Assembly (NCBI GenBank): GCA_028023455.1
Contig: JAQFVV010006701.1
Span: forward strand, 372,001-436,000
Source of the DNA: Epiperipatus broadwayi
Lineage: Eukaryota; Onychophora; Udeonychophora; Euonychophora; Peripatidae
Reading direction: 5' to 3'
Length of the DNA: 64,000 nt
Both the position numbers and the translations under genes were made by a program. Below are positions 9,388-21,324 of this stretch, piece by piece; the first letter of the stretch is position 1, and each line of letters opens with the position of its first letter. The notes below the pieces were generated by a model that saw only the letters and a list, made by a program, of their open reading frames with translations, did no database searches and had not been told where the DNA came from.

Positions 9388-10088
9388 TGAATATCATTTT
9401 ACATTTTGTTGCTTTTAATGCATTTTTATATGATGTGCATTATTTTTAACAGTACTTCAGTTACATCACATTTATTTAATAATCTATAAGCCTATTACAG
9501 TTTATTTGGATTTACTGTAAAATTATGGCTTTAATAAAGCTAAATTTAATATACACATGTAACTCATTCTTATCATCTTAATTATGAATTACCTTTACTT
9601 AATTTTTTTATTTCAGATAATTTTATAGTGTAACGATATATAAATATGTCGTTACATTAATTTAAAATAAAAACTTAAAAGTTCGCAAATAAAAGTAAAA
9701 AACTAAACGCTAAAATTAAAATGTTTGTTAAACGTATATACATTCGCACAGATGCTAAACTTTAAAAATATTTTTTTCATAAACAAAAAAAAAAAAGTAT
9801 TTGAACGTATTTTTTTTAATAAAAAAATACAAGATTGAAATATAAAAATATTTTAATAAAAAAATAACGTAAGTTAAAATAAAAACAGGTATTAATTAAT
9901 TCCTGTAATCTATAAATGGAAATGATTGTTTATTAATTATCTAAAAGCTGTGTAATTAAAAAGTCAGATGAAAAGTTAGATAAGAGAAGAAAGAGATTTT
10001 AGCTTGACCAATGGAAGCAAATAAAGGCCCGGACCATAACGAAAAAACAGAACAGTGACGTTTTTGTTCATGGAATCCATAGGAGGAC

Positions 10089-10096
10089 TATAAAAA
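10089..10096 (+). promoter_or_regulatory. TATA box of LTR2
   Basis: TATAAAAA in the position homologous to the LTR1 box, followed by 'gaaaaaatattgag', which LTR3 also carries. Confidence 0.5.
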
Positions 10097-10826
10097 GAAA
10101 AAATATTGAGTTCCAGTCAGTTTTTTTCCAACTTGATTTTGGTGAGTCGAGCGACAAGATGCACTTGTCGTCCCCACTCACTTATTTTAAAAATGCAAAG
10201 ACTGTGATACCAGAACAGAACCAGCTAATGCTACCTCCAAAATATCAGACCGGTCTTCCAGGAAAGTCTCTGTGGGGAATTGCCAATGGGAACAGGGACT
10301 TTTCTACCGTAAGCAATAGAACTGAACAATTGTTAAAATCATAATATTAATTAAGAACTTTAAAGATTGATAAGTTAATTTAAATTTTATAAAAAGAACT
10401 TTTCTCTGACTTATGTGTCAACTCAATTGATAATGTGTAATTTTATATATGTTTGCATTTGATAAAAAAATCATTTCCATTTATTATTTATTTGTATTAA
10501 TATTTATTGTTTAAATTTTAAATGAGGAAATTTAAGGTTGGGTGTAGACGTTGCATAGATTCGTTAGCGGTTGATAATGTTGTGGTTTTCATATTCGATT
10601 AGAATATATGTCAACGATACCACTGCAAGCATCTTACGATGAATGCTAATGGGATTTGTATATTCCCTATGCAAGTGACGTTTATCGATGACTTTGTATT
10701 TTGATCGGTTGTGTTTAATTTGGAATGTTTTTGACCGTGGAATCTGTGCAGCTGATCTGTACTCAACATTTTAAAACAAATTTTATAAAATTCATTTGTG
10801 CGAATGTATTTAAATGTTAAATTTAA

Positions 10827-11317
10827 GTCGGGCGTGAATGGCTATATAGATTTGTAAAGTTATATTAGGGGAGGGTAATCTTAGGTTATTTGTGTCGTTG
10901 TTGAATTGGGTCAATGGATTGGATATATTTGTGTAATTAGTAGATGTAGTATGAGTTTCGCTACGTGCAGAATCGCTGAATACACCGCACCAACCCTTTG
11001 CCTATGGATGGGATTGTAAGTCGGCAAAAAGGATCGCGGTGCCTTCCTATGGAGTTTTTATTTTATTGTTCTTCTTGCTATACAGACGTCATATTCCTGT
11101 ATTGGACAAGTGTCAATGTTTTCTCTAACTATACTGTTCAGATTTCCATTCCTGACAGTATAGTATATTTGTGCTGTTGTATTTTCATGCTACATTGAAT
11201 ACATAAATGTATCAGATGGATTGATGCCAGTTTGACTGCGAATTTTAGCCTAAGGTTAAATAGGGATAGAATGTTTTATTTTCAAATGCAAATCTATGTA
11301 GTCTATTCATACTTGAC
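10827..11317. mobile_element. MITE nested in LTR2
   Basis: 491 bp, left end GTCGGGCGTGAATGGCTA; the right end reverse-complements to GTCAAGTATGAATAGACTA, an imperfect terminal repeat continuing into ATAGATTTG. Inserted at the same place as in LTR3 but about 350 bp (family coordinates) downstream of the LTR1 insertion. Confidence 0.7.
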
Positions 11318-11715
11318 CATCTAAATAAAATATTAAACTCATTGAAATTTATGTAAATGTACAATTAAAGAGTAATTTAAAAATCTAAAAAAATGTTAAA
11401 CCTATTCCTCGAATTTAGAATGATTTTATATGTGCGTAAATAAATATTTTTTATGTGTTAATTTCTGGCAGTGGCTTTTATTTATTGATATTTAAGGTAT
11501 AAATTAAGATATAGATTTTTATCTCTGCGTCTCCGCTGAGCTAGTGACTTGGGCTAACGATCGGAATATTTAAATAAAGTGGAATCTTAACAGCGCGTAT
11601 CTGCCTACTTTATAAATTTTTCTAGGTTTAAATGCTTAGATGGTGCCTTGTAGAGCAGATATTGTTTTTGCGAGTAGATTCGATCTTCACTTTCATTTCG
11701 ATCGTTATAATAGTG

Positions 11716-12105
11716 ATGAAAAATTATTTAACTGTAAGTAATAAGTAAATGTTCATTGATATGTTAATAATTTATTCCATAACAAGTAAAAAACTTTATT
11801 ATCTAATCACAACTAAGACAATATTTTGCTTTAAATGACGTTTATTCTGCATTTTTATAATTTCAATATATTTATAAATCATACATTGCAACATCAGTAA
11901 TTTGTTTTAAATTGACAAACAATATCTGCAGATACTAAATATGGATAACTGATAAATTAATAAAAAACATTAATAAAACTAAATGAATATTAAAATTAAA
12001 TCTGACATCAGAAAATTAAAATTTCAATATTATTCAAGAAATTATTGATAACTTATTTAGCTGTTGTATATGACTTTTTAAAAATTATTTATTATAATTT
12101 CCAGG
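11716..12105. other. AT-rich gene-free stretch
   Basis: Nothing recognised. Confidence 0.4.
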
Positions 12106-12109
12106 AAGG

Positions 12110-13320
12110 AACAAAATAATGGACTTCATTATTTTCCATATTTGATGATAAAAATACTTATCATAAATGGAAATTAATTTATGATTTAATAAAGAGGCCT
12201 TTGGCAAATCAATTAAGTTTATAAAACACAATGATAATTTGTTTGAGATTCAAAGTAATGAAAAATATATCAGTAATTTGTTTAATTTTTTTTCATACGT
12301 GCAAATAAGAGATAGTGTTCCAAATTTTGACGTAATTCATTTTTATGGCTGAACTTTATTGATTTTCAGTTGTCTTACATGATAGACCATTTATTATTTC
12401 ACAGTTTTTTTAAAAAAAATAAATCTATTTTTATACCTGATTTTGTTCATTTATTTAATCTTTATCGCATATTTGAAACTGTTTCATTATGCCTATTTTT
12501 AAAAAGAGTACTCGTTTCTTAATAATAATCAACCGATTTTTATTATTTCTGTAATTTTTAAACTATTAGGAATGATTGTTAAAAAGAAAAGGATGTCACT
12601 TTTCTTCAAAAATAATATATATTCTGAGAATCAGTATGGGTTTATTTCTGGTAGAAGTACATCGAATGCTTTCTATAATCATATACACAATTTGACATCA
12701 ATCCTAGATAATGATTTGATTATGCATCTCATAAAATTTTATGCATATATTTATATTCATGTTTTTGAAGATTTTTTTGCTTCTTAGCTTGTCAGTTATT
12801 TAAAAGATAGGAACAGGAAATAAATATTTCTGGTAACTAGTTGTTATACATTAATAAATTGTGGTGTACCACCAGATTCAATCCTGAATCCAATTCTGTT
12901 TAATTTATATGATAAATTTTCATCACATTTACTATCAAAAAGTTATGTTTTTGTAGACAATATTTATCTCTTTTTTTTCATATATCAAAGCATCCACCGG
13001 GAAGTGAACCCACACACCTGGGACAACTGCTTGTAAGGCTAGTGTGCTGACCATTAGACCACCAATTCTTGACAACAATATTTATCTTATACTACAGTTT
13101 TATACAATTATCTTGAAAAAATAATTAATGATGCTTTATATTTAATTGGAAAATGGTTAATTTTTAATTATTTATCAGTTAATCTGAACAAACAAAAAAT
13201 ATTTGTAATAATTATTTTTTGCATTGCAATAGTATTTATTCTAATATCTTATTGGCTAATAATTGTCATTATCATGTTGTATTTTTGATTCTAGATTATG
13301 CTCTTTAAACTGCATTAACT
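12110..13320 (+). pseudogene. CR1/Jockey-like LINE reverse transcriptase relic
   Basis: Conceptual translation over several frames shows RT landmarks in order: KWKLIYDLIKRP, PIFKKS, PIFIISVIFKLLGMIVKK (the fingers motif of non-LTR RTs), SENQYGFISGRSTSNAF, SYLKDRNRK, CGVPPDSILNPILFNLY (motif B), FVDN at the place of the FADD box, and LIGKWLIFNYLSVNLNKQK. Motif A is lost near 12760. The second Asp of the box is changed and multiple frameshifts are present, so it is an old dead copy. A SINE interrupts it immediately after the FVDN box. Clade assignment (CR1/Jockey group) rests on motif style only. Confidence 0.6.
12970..13074 (-). mobile_element. tRNA-derived SINE inserted in LINE
   Basis: Minus strand: ATTGGTGGTCTAATGGTCAGC (A-box region, in parts), anticodon-arm-like AGCC-TTACAA-GC, GGGTTCACTTCCC (B-box region), GATGCTTTGATATATG and an A tail. 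The 13-bp target duplication ACAATATTTATCT flanks it exactly (12957-12969 and 13075-13087). Relatives at 17350, 22918, 35576 and 41908. Confidence 0.75.
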
Positions 13321-13424
13321 TTTCTTGTTTTCATTTACATAAACTAAATTATATGCTTTTGCGTTGATAAAGGTTTTGCAGTTGTAATTATAAGTTTGGC
13401 TATTTCTTTCATCTAGTCATCTTC

Positions 13425-13915
13425 ATCATCATCATCAACCATTATCAATCAGTTGCAGGATGAAGGTCTCTCCAAGTTAAATCCATCTTCTCTGATCTTT
13501 AGCTTCTCTTCTCCACATCACTCCTGCACATTTTATTTCATCCATCCATCTCCATGTGGTCTCTTTCTGGGTCTTTGACAATCTCTTGGAATCCAATTTA
13601 AGATTTCAATTGTCCATCTACTATCATTTCTTCTAGCAATATATCCAGCCCAACTCCACTTCAATCTTTTAATTTTTTCGATGAAGTCAGTAACACTTGT
13701 TTGTTCTCTTAACCATACATTGCATTATCGATCTCTTCTTGTTACTCCTAACATGCATCTCTCCATACTTCTTTGAGTAGTCTGAAGTCTCTGTATTGCT
13801 ATTTTATTAAGTGTCCAAGTCTCATATCCATAAATAAGAACTGGTAAAACACATTTGTTAAAAACCTTCCTTTTCAAACACATATGCATATTTTCTTTTA
13901 GTATCATCTAGTATT
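13425..13915 (-). pseudogene. RTE-like LINE 3' end
   Basis: Minus strand encodes the C-terminal end of an RTE-type reverse transcriptase: CLKRKVFNKCVLPVLIYG, ETWTLNKIA, QRSMERCMLGVTRRDR in an open stretch (13725-13907), then after decay the 'EKIKRLKWSWAGYI' and 'ARRNDSRWTIEI' region. The element ends in (GAT)n, a short-repeat tail typical of RTE elements. The same 3' end recurs at 25493, 33812, 48520 and 63393. Confidence 0.7.
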
Positions 13916-14920
13916 AAATGTTTTTAGAAAAATTCAAACTTTATTTAAACTTTTCAAATACATTTAATTACTAGTAATAAGAGACATATTTGTTTGTGGC
14001 ATAACATTTCAATTTATATCACCGTCTTTTTTTTTTTCAGGTAATTAACCTGATCAGTAAAAGTACAAGTAGGGAATTGAACCTGTGATCTTTAGATTCA
14101 TAATGTTGAATTTAAAGCAGTTCTAAAGCATTGCCTCAAATTCAATATCACCTTAAATCCAATATTATAAGATTTTATTTCCTTGCCAATATTATCACTA
14201 GTCAAGTGAGTAATGCTTGAAACTTTGTGGTATGTACTAATCTGTTGCTACAACTAACAGCAGAATGTATTTTAAAAGTAGAAATAAAGTTTGAATTTTT
14301 TTAAAATATTTAATAATTAATAATATATAAAGGAAATAGTCCATCAACAATTGCAACAAAATTGCATTCATTCCATTTATCTAACTTTTATTCCTAAATC
14401 AGCTTTAATTAGCATATTATATCTCTGTTCAGAGAACTGTTTTACTTTTGTAATATTTATGTTATGCAACACATTTTATTTTTGGTAGATCTCATTTTAC
14501 ATATCTTAGAGATATTTATGGGGCTCTTTGTATATTCGATGTTAATTTACATTGGTTTAGAACAATTCTTGATATATATTGCAAAAGATCTTAATTTTTT
14601 TGGCATAAATATATAATTATCTATAAAATATCAATTAATTACACCAATTTTTTTCCAGATTTTCAGTCAGAAGCAGTTTAATAATAATGATCCTAAATTA
14701 TTTAAGATGTTTACACAAGAATGTTCTTTGAATTTAATTAACACCTGTTATTTGATTTTTAAAACATGATTTCATCATTGATTATATTGTACTTGTTAAT
14801 ATTTTATAGTTGTTATATATGAATGATATAGTATATTTTATCTGTTATATTTTAAACTCCTCACTGAAGATTTTTCTTCTATTATGTTTATATTATTATA
14901 TTATTTATTGTTATTAAACA
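13916..14920. other. AT-rich stretch, mostly unrecognised
   Basis: Holds a possible tRNA-like block at 14030-14115 (listed separately); otherwise nothing recognised. Confidence 0.4.
14030..14115 (-). repeat. Possible second tRNA-like SINE head
   Basis: Minus strand contains GGTTCAATTCCC, close to the B-box consensus, followed by a short 3' segment and an A run; a T run begins the plus strand. The anticodon arm does not fold convincingly. Could be an old SINE of a different family. Confidence 0.25.
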
Positions 14921-15225
14921 ACTAAACATCACATGATCACCATTCCTTATACTTACACAAGCTGCTTTGAAAGAGGCTCAAGTTTTCATACAGTAGCACC
15001 ACTAGTGCAAAACATAGTAATCAATGGTTGCAAAAAGGTTTGTGCATAAAATTTCTATTTAGTCATTCATTATCCAAGGCTCCTCACTGATAAAAGCCAT
15101 AAGCTAAAAACTAGTCTGGGGATATCAAGTCAAAATGTCGATATATCAATATTTACATTTTTTAACACAGATGAACCTGTAAAATGTGTCTTTTATATAT
15201 GCAACCCGTGAAAGTCATCATATCA

Positions 15226-15228
<3 letters not shown>
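14921..15228 (+). repeat. Composite PLE/HHR unit (F2)
   Basis: Begins with the F4-type 'catcacatgatcacc' border, passes through an inverted F2 segment ('gtaatcaatgg', 'gtttgtgcataaaat'), then a forward F2 hammerhead and the tail shared with PLE-A ('aagtcaaaatgtc'). It ends in (TA)n at 15229-15268. Confidence 0.55.
15071..15127 (+). ncRNA. Hammerhead ribozyme F2, decayed
   Basis: ATCCAA-ggct-CCTCA, CTGATAA (G8 to A), GCC-ATAA-GC, AAAAAC at the GAAAC position, TA, GTC, TGGGGATAT. Core positions G8 and G12 are both altered, so it should be inactive. Confidence 0.55.
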
Positions 15229-15268
<40 letters not shown>

Positions 15269-15271
<3 letters not shown>

Positions 15272-16119
15272 ACCTGTCCCTACAAACTACAATCAATAGA
15301 ACACAGCCTAAAATAAAATACAAATACTATTATTGAGACTCTATTACACAATTGTAATTGACATAAGATATTCTATAGATGAGGTTCACAAAGCACAGGT
15401 TTTAACATTGTAAAGTATATAAAATATACATCTAATGACAATGCCTTTATAGAAAATTTCCATATATTATCATGCTACAATCATTAGGAAAATTCCTATA
15501 ACAACAATGACTAACATAATAAATTTATATTTAAATAATTACTACAACTATTTACATAACAACCTATTCCATTATACCTATAATAAAGTACAATATTATG
15601 AATTTAAACTACGCGTATTAAATTAACCTAATTTTTTTTATTAAGATATCTTTTTAAAATCCCAGGGATAATGATTATTCTTTTAATAATAGTATTAATT
15701 AATAAACAATTAGATAATTGAATGACAAAAGGAATTTTATTGAAATTCAATTAAAGAAAGTATGGTCCAGATTATGCTCCTATTGGACAATAATGTGCTT
15801 AATTGCGACTTCTAAAGTAGATAAAATCATATACAAATGCCTATATAGATATGTACTTTTAACAAAAATGAATAATGTAATACTAAAAATTGAACTGACA
15901 ATAATAGGTTTAAACATGTATCTCACTATAATTAAGTGGCATTGTAATACTATGTAACTAAAAGGATTAATAAAGTTTATTATTGTTGAAACTTAATAAT
16001 TTTCAAACTTACAGATGCTAACTAAAATAACTATTTAACAATACATGTAATTTCAACATTAAACAAATAATAACAATTAAATTACTAAATTAATATATAA
16101 TTTTTTTCCACAGTACAGG
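15269..16119. other. AT-rich gene-free stretch
   Basis: A 79-codon open frame at 15718-15957 has no recognisable motif and typical AT-rich chance composition. No gene called. Confidence 0.4.
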
Positions 16120-16440
16120 CTTTTTTATACCCGCACTCCAATATGTATATAGGGGGTTTGAATCCAGACTTTCACATGACCTTCAATTATATATGCTATC
16201 TCATACTACCGTCGAAAAGCTAAATAATCACTAATATACATATTTCACACTAAACCAGCACTCATTAGTTGGTCCAGATTATCATTTCCACACTTATATA
16301 CAATCAATGCTTAGCTTATATTAAGATAGTCAATCTTCATACTTTAATGGACAGCCTTCAATCTACTCTACCCCACAAGTCTTCATCCACCTATTTCATT
16401 GAAAATCTGATGATGGAATATTCTAAGCCTACATTAGAAT
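16120..16440 (-). repeat. PLE terminal repeat (F3)
   Basis: Near full-length relative of 28110-28420: 'gggtttgaatccagactttc', then the hammerhead, then 'ggtccagattatca', 'aatcaatgctta', 'aatctgatgatgga'. Not attached to coding sequence here. Confidence 0.6.
16227..16276 (-). ncRNA. Hammerhead ribozyme F3, G5 substituted
   Basis: Minus strand: GGACCAA, CTAATGA (G5 to A), GTGCTGG...TAG stem II region, intact GAAA, helix III ATAT-GT-ATAT and TTAGTGATT. Only one core residue and part of stem I are changed. Confidence 0.55.
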
Positions 16441-17160
16441 AATAATTTATGAAAATACTTTTCATCAATTAACCATACACTATACAAATAATAATGATTA
16501 AGTAGAATAATTCTCTAGTAATCACATCACTTAGCTCTAATCAAAAGTTAATCTTTTATAAATTAATCTTAGAAAATAATATTTTAGCACTAACCTATTC
16601 CATTTTTCTTTCAAACATTGTAATTGTCTTACTAAATTTTATCTACTTTAAAATACAGTAATTGTTATTTAATCATTTTTTAAAATGTTTATACACTTTT
16701 ATAATCTTAGAATTTTATAATAGCCAAAATAATTTTGTAATAAATTGAAAGGTTGTGAGTCTCTCAGATGCACCTACTGTTGATTCTCAGAATAAATTTT
16801 TTTAATGCTCTGAATATCAAATGATACTTTAGAATTACATTTCATATATCTTTCCATATGCTAAATTATAAATAGATTAACAAATAAATTTGACATTATT
16901 AGACTATAAATCAAAAGTGACAGATATTTGATTTATCTAGTTTTAATTCTGTTACAACTGATAATATTTAAGAATTACCGAAGTTTCTTTATTACTAATG
17001 AATATTTAATGGCATTTCATTGAAATTCTCAGTTTGTAATCTTGTGATAAAACATTAAATAAATAAAATTTATCTGTTATTTTTACTGTTATATAATTAA
17101 GTATGATGTTATAACACTTACGATTCAATAAATTTAATTAAACGCACATTGATTATGTAA
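16441..17160. other. AT-rich gene-free stretch
   Basis: Nothing recognised. Confidence 0.4.
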
Positions 17161-17164
17161 GTAA

Positions 17165-17285
17165 TATTTACTAAGGCTGTAACCTCAGGAATATGCGTGT
17201 GAAAATGCGATAATATGGACCTCTGCAGTTCTTAACCACAAGCTTATGCCTTGGAAGAAAAGAGTGGAAGGAGGCGACACTAATC
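17165..17285. repeat. Repeat block preceding SINE (copy 1)
   Basis: 'taaggctgtaacct', 'gtgtgaaaatgcga' and 'ggacctctgca' recur at 41799-41890. In both places a minus-strand tRNA-like SINE follows within about 100 bp, so the block and SINE may belong to one composite element. Confidence 0.5.
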
Positions 17286-17349
17286 ATCTAGTTTAAATCA
17301 AAACATATTTTTATATACAATAGTTTGACACTTCAAAAATCATTTCCTA

Positions 17350-17437
17350 TTTTTTATATGTCAAAGCGTTGACCGGGACGCGAACCCGGACTAGCTGCTT
17401 GGAAGGCAGCTATGCTAACCGCTAATCATTTTCGCTT
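17350..17437 (-). mobile_element. tRNA-Gly(UCC)-like SINE head
   Basis: Minus strand: GGTTAGCATAGCTGCC, anticodon loop CTTCCAA (UCC) in a GCTGC/GCAGC arm, CCGGGTTCGCGTCCCGG (a perfect T arm), CAACGCT. The anticodon and T arms match tRNA-Gly well. The acceptor stem pairs only at GCG/CGC, and the tail 'TTTGACATATAAAAA' is shared with the SINE at 12970. I read it as the SINE's source-like copy or a tRNA pseudogene rather than a functional tRNA. Confidence 0.6.
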
Positions 17438-17444
17438 TACGTTA

Positions 17445-17889
17445 AAATTAACCTATTTTACAAATAACATTGCGAATATAATGTATTTAAATTTATACAT
17501 AAAATAAAAATAAATAATATAAATACAATTAATCATTTTATTAGTTTTCTCATGTATGAATCATTTACTGAGTTTTAAAGAAAAAAAATTTTCAATATTA
17601 CTAACATACATATTTATATTGAAAAGCTTTAATTCTCATACTTTTTTCAAGAAATTTTATAAATTATATTTTACTAATATTACTTAGATGGTAGGTTGTT
17701 AATTATTTACCTTTTCTTGAATTTATTAAAATACAATGCAATATAAATTTATAATTACTGTACTGATATCTGATTGTTTACCAAATTACTTTTAATATTT
17801 ATAATTAAGATATCATAAATAAATATTGGAATCAAGAATATTTTTACCTTTATTATTTTATCTTCATCAATCCTAATGAACATATACAT
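17445..17889. other. AT-rich gene-free stretch
   Basis: Nothing recognised. Confidence 0.4.
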
Positions 17890-18354
17890 CAGGAGAGGCC
17901 AACTTTTGTGTTCATAATATCTACTTTTTATTTTTAAAATGTGTTGCGAACGACTTGTTGTCATAGGCGTAATCTCAGTGGAGGGAGGTGTGAAATACAT
18001 ACTATTTTTATATATCTACATAGTAAAAAATAACAATTATTTAATGGGTCAAAAAACTCATGATATGGGAATTAAAGCGACATGAGTAATTATTAAGAAT
18101 ATTTATTAATTCAAATTAGCTACATTAAGTCAAGATTAAAAATATTATTTTCAGTTATGATACAACTTAGTGGACTTCATCTATCTAGAATTGAAAAATA
18201 GAGAACAAAAACGAAAATAACAAAAAAACTTAAAAATCTTGACGTAATTTGTTTCACTCATTATCCAACAGCTTTTGCCAGATTGGCCTCATGATTGACC
18301 AAAATTGGCTTTGCAATCAACCAGTGGATCACAATCGACTTGTTGGACACCTTG
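17890..18354 (-). mobile_element. hAT-type MITE, inverted copy
   Basis: 465 bp from CAGGAGAGGCCAAC to a right end reverse-complementing to CAAGGTGTCCAAC. Flanked by an 8-bp duplication with one mismatch (atatacat at 17882-17889, atatacct at 18355-18362), as hAT elements make. Homologous along its length to 34758-35251 in reverse ('gttggccaacttttgtg'-like end, 'aaatcttgac', 'tggacttca'). No transposase coding. Confidence 0.75.
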
Positions 18355-18362
18355 ATATACCT

Positions 18363-20064
18363 TATTTTAACAACCTTCATTTTTTGATCTCATACAATAA
18401 TTTGTAATAATATCTGATTCTCTTTTTTTAATATCTATGTTTATTTGATTTGCATATGTTCGTTTATCATTCCTTGAGCTATTATTACTTACTATAAAAA
18501 GAAAAGCTAAAAATTCCTATCCATGTTACTAACATACAATGCTTAAAATATAATTCACAATCTAAGATATCATTTGGAATAAGAAACTAATTTAAATAGT
18601 GTATTATAGGAATTGGGGTAATTAACATTTATTCTTCAACAGTCATAATCTAAGGTAATTGGTATTATTTGAATAATATTACCTGTGGAATCCTGAATTT
18701 TCTTTTAAGCACTTATGGAATGAGGTGGTTATCTTCCTAAAAATATTGTCAATGCTTTCCTAATAAAATATGAGTATTCTTTAGATCTAACTCATTATGC
18801 TCAATATTAGTTCTTCAGGATGTATACTCCACTATTCAGATATTTTAATTTATCCAATATTCATTTATTACCTTATAGCATCAGCATGGAGATTATATTT
18901 TCACTTCAAGTATATAACACTTTATCTCCCAAATGTTTATAAAACATTGTCTATAAAAGATCATCTGTAAAACAAATATCCTCTATCAATGACAATTGTC
19001 ATATCATACTCTTAATGCTTGATAATATTTGAGATCAATTATAAATATAATAGAGTATTACATATATTCTATTGTATACATCACTTATAATATTACACAT
19101 GTCTTACACAATTATATTTTATCCTAGAAATACAACTTTTCTTGATGCATAATTATTTATTATATACCAGTGGACTATATCTTAGTAAAATAAATTAATA
19201 ATGTACTGTATGCCATCTTCTTAACTAATATACATTTACTTTTTTGCATATAAACACATATTATATAATACCATAAAATAAACAAAATTATCAATTATTG
19301 TCCCTCAGCTTTTTATACGTCAATGAAGCAATTCATATAAAATGTATAGAAAATAACCATACATATATATTTAGTTTTAATATCTTAAAATCTAAAGTTA
19401 TATTTTAAATAGTATCTATATTTAAAATATCAATAAACATACATATTTCCTATAATAATCCTTATTGTCACCATAAAAAATAAATATTCTAAACATCTAA
19501 AAAAAATTTTCGATTGAAATTTTTTTAAATCATTTTTTTTAATCTCAGGAGTTTCAATTTATTGTCTTTTTTTTTAAAATAATCTTCATTTACACAAAAA
19601 GTTAAATATACATTGTAATATATAGTTCTTTTTACAATCATGTGTGACACATTAAAGACTAAGTAGTTATTAAATTATATGATGATTACATGATTAAAAG
19701 TAAAATTTTATGTTATGTTACTTATCAGGGGTGATCTAATTAGGCATATAAATCCCATGGTGTGTAGAATTTGATTGACATGAATAAATAATATACATGG
19801 CCATTGCTAAATATTTAATTGACTCCATGTTTGCTCAGCAAGGTGAGGCAGGCATGTTCTTAGATCATTTTCTTTAGCTTTATATAATAACTTTAGGAAA
19901 TGTCTTCAATAGAACCGGTCAACTCTCTATCAAATAATACCTTACATTTAATCTTCCATATGATAAAATGTGTGAAAGTGGCCAGGTGGATGGAGCCAAA
20001 ATTTCTTCTGGAGCTGTTTTCTTTCTTTTTCCCATCATGCAAAATCATTGTTTTATATATATAT
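18363..20064. other. AT-rich gene-free stretch
   Basis: No gene or known repeat recognised. It ends at a short (TA)n next to LTR3. Confidence 0.4.
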
Positions 20065-20543
20065 TGTAACGATATATAGATATGTCGTTACATTAATTTA
20101 AAAGAAAAACAAAGTTCGCAAATAAAAATAAATGTATTAAAAATCTATAAAAAAACTAGACGCTAAAATTAAAATGTTGTTAAATATATATATTCGCACA
20201 GATGCTAAACTTTAAAAATATTTTTTTTATATATATAAATAAAAAAAGGTATTTGAACGTATTTTTTTTTTTTTGATAAAAAAATACAAGAGTTAAATAT
20301 TAAAATATTTAATATAAGTTAAAATAAAAACAGGTATTAATTAATTCCTGTAATCTATAAATGGAAATGATTGTTTATTATTTGAAAAACAAGCTAGCCC
20401 TCAAGGCTCTTATGTAATTAAAGGGTCAGATGGAAATTAGATAAGAGAAATTAGCTGGACCAATGGAAGCACCAAGCTTTGGCTCGGACTCTAACGAAAG
20501 TGATGGATTGGTGACGTTTTGTTGTTTGAATCCGTGTGGATAA

Positions 20544-20550
20544 TATAAAA
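20544..20550 (+). promoter_or_regulatory. TATA box of LTR3
   Basis: TATAAAA followed by 'aggagaaatattgag', matching LTR2 downstream of its box. Confidence 0.5.
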
Positions 20551-21324
20551 AGGAGAAATATTGAGTATTGGGCAGTTCCAGCTGTTTGTTTTGAGAGATG
20601 GGGTAGGACGCACATACCTCACTCTCTCTCTATTTTAAAAATGAACTGATTGAGATACCGAAAGGAACCAGCTAATGCCACCTCCAGAACATTATCTTCT
20701 AAACGAGACATCACGGGAATATAAAACAAGAACCTGGACTCTGCTACTGTAAGCTATTCACAATGAACTTAAAAATTTTTTTTAAATAATTAAGAACTTT
20801 CGTGAAAGCAATTTAAATGTTAAAATGGAATTTCTATTTGACCTTTAAGTTTAAAATCAATTGATGTTTAATTTTATATGTTTGTTATTGATAAAAAAAT
20901 CATTTCCATTTATTTTAATTGTATAAATTATTTATTGTTTAAATTTTAAATGTATGAAATTTAAGTTGTTTATAGACGCTTGCATGGATTCGTTTGTGGT
21001 TAATTCTATTTTGGTTTTCATATTTGATCAAAATATATAGACATTCGATAAATAATGATACCTTACGGTGAGTATCTAAAATGTATTTATTCGGATGTCT
21101 TTTAAGTTATTGGTGACAACGCAAGAATCTTATGGTGAATACTATTGGGTTACTTATAAGTTTCCCTCTGCGATTGTCGGTATCAATAATTTTGTATTTT
21201 GATCGTTTATGTTTATTTTGAAATGTTTTTGACCGTGGAATCTATGTAATCGATCTATACCCAACATTTTAAAACAAATTGTATAAAAGTTATCTGTGCG
21301 AACATATCTAAATGATAAATTTAA

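Larger units (their letters stand above)
9629..11709 (+). mobile_element. LTR2: solo LTR-like element with MITE
   Basis: Second copy of the LTR1 family, TGTAACGA... to ...TCGTTATA. A 4-bp duplication, atag, flanks it exactly (9625-9628 and 11710-11713), as expected for LTR integration. The terminal hairpin is retained (GTAACGA...TCGTTAC). TATA box at 10089, splice-donor-like GTAAG at about 10310, AATAAA at 11439. Without the MITE it is about 1.59 kb. This is the copy that best argues for an LTR rather than a cut-and-paste element. Confidence 0.72.

Noticed and set aside
10159-10344. 61-codon open frame in LTR2
   Set aside because: Falls in the LTR leader. The homologous region of LTR3 does not keep the frame.
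17350-17437. Functional tRNA-Gly(UCC) gene
   Set aside because: Anticodon and T arms are good, but the acceptor stem pairs only at the outer three positions, the D-arm side is off by a base, and its tail matches the SINE family.
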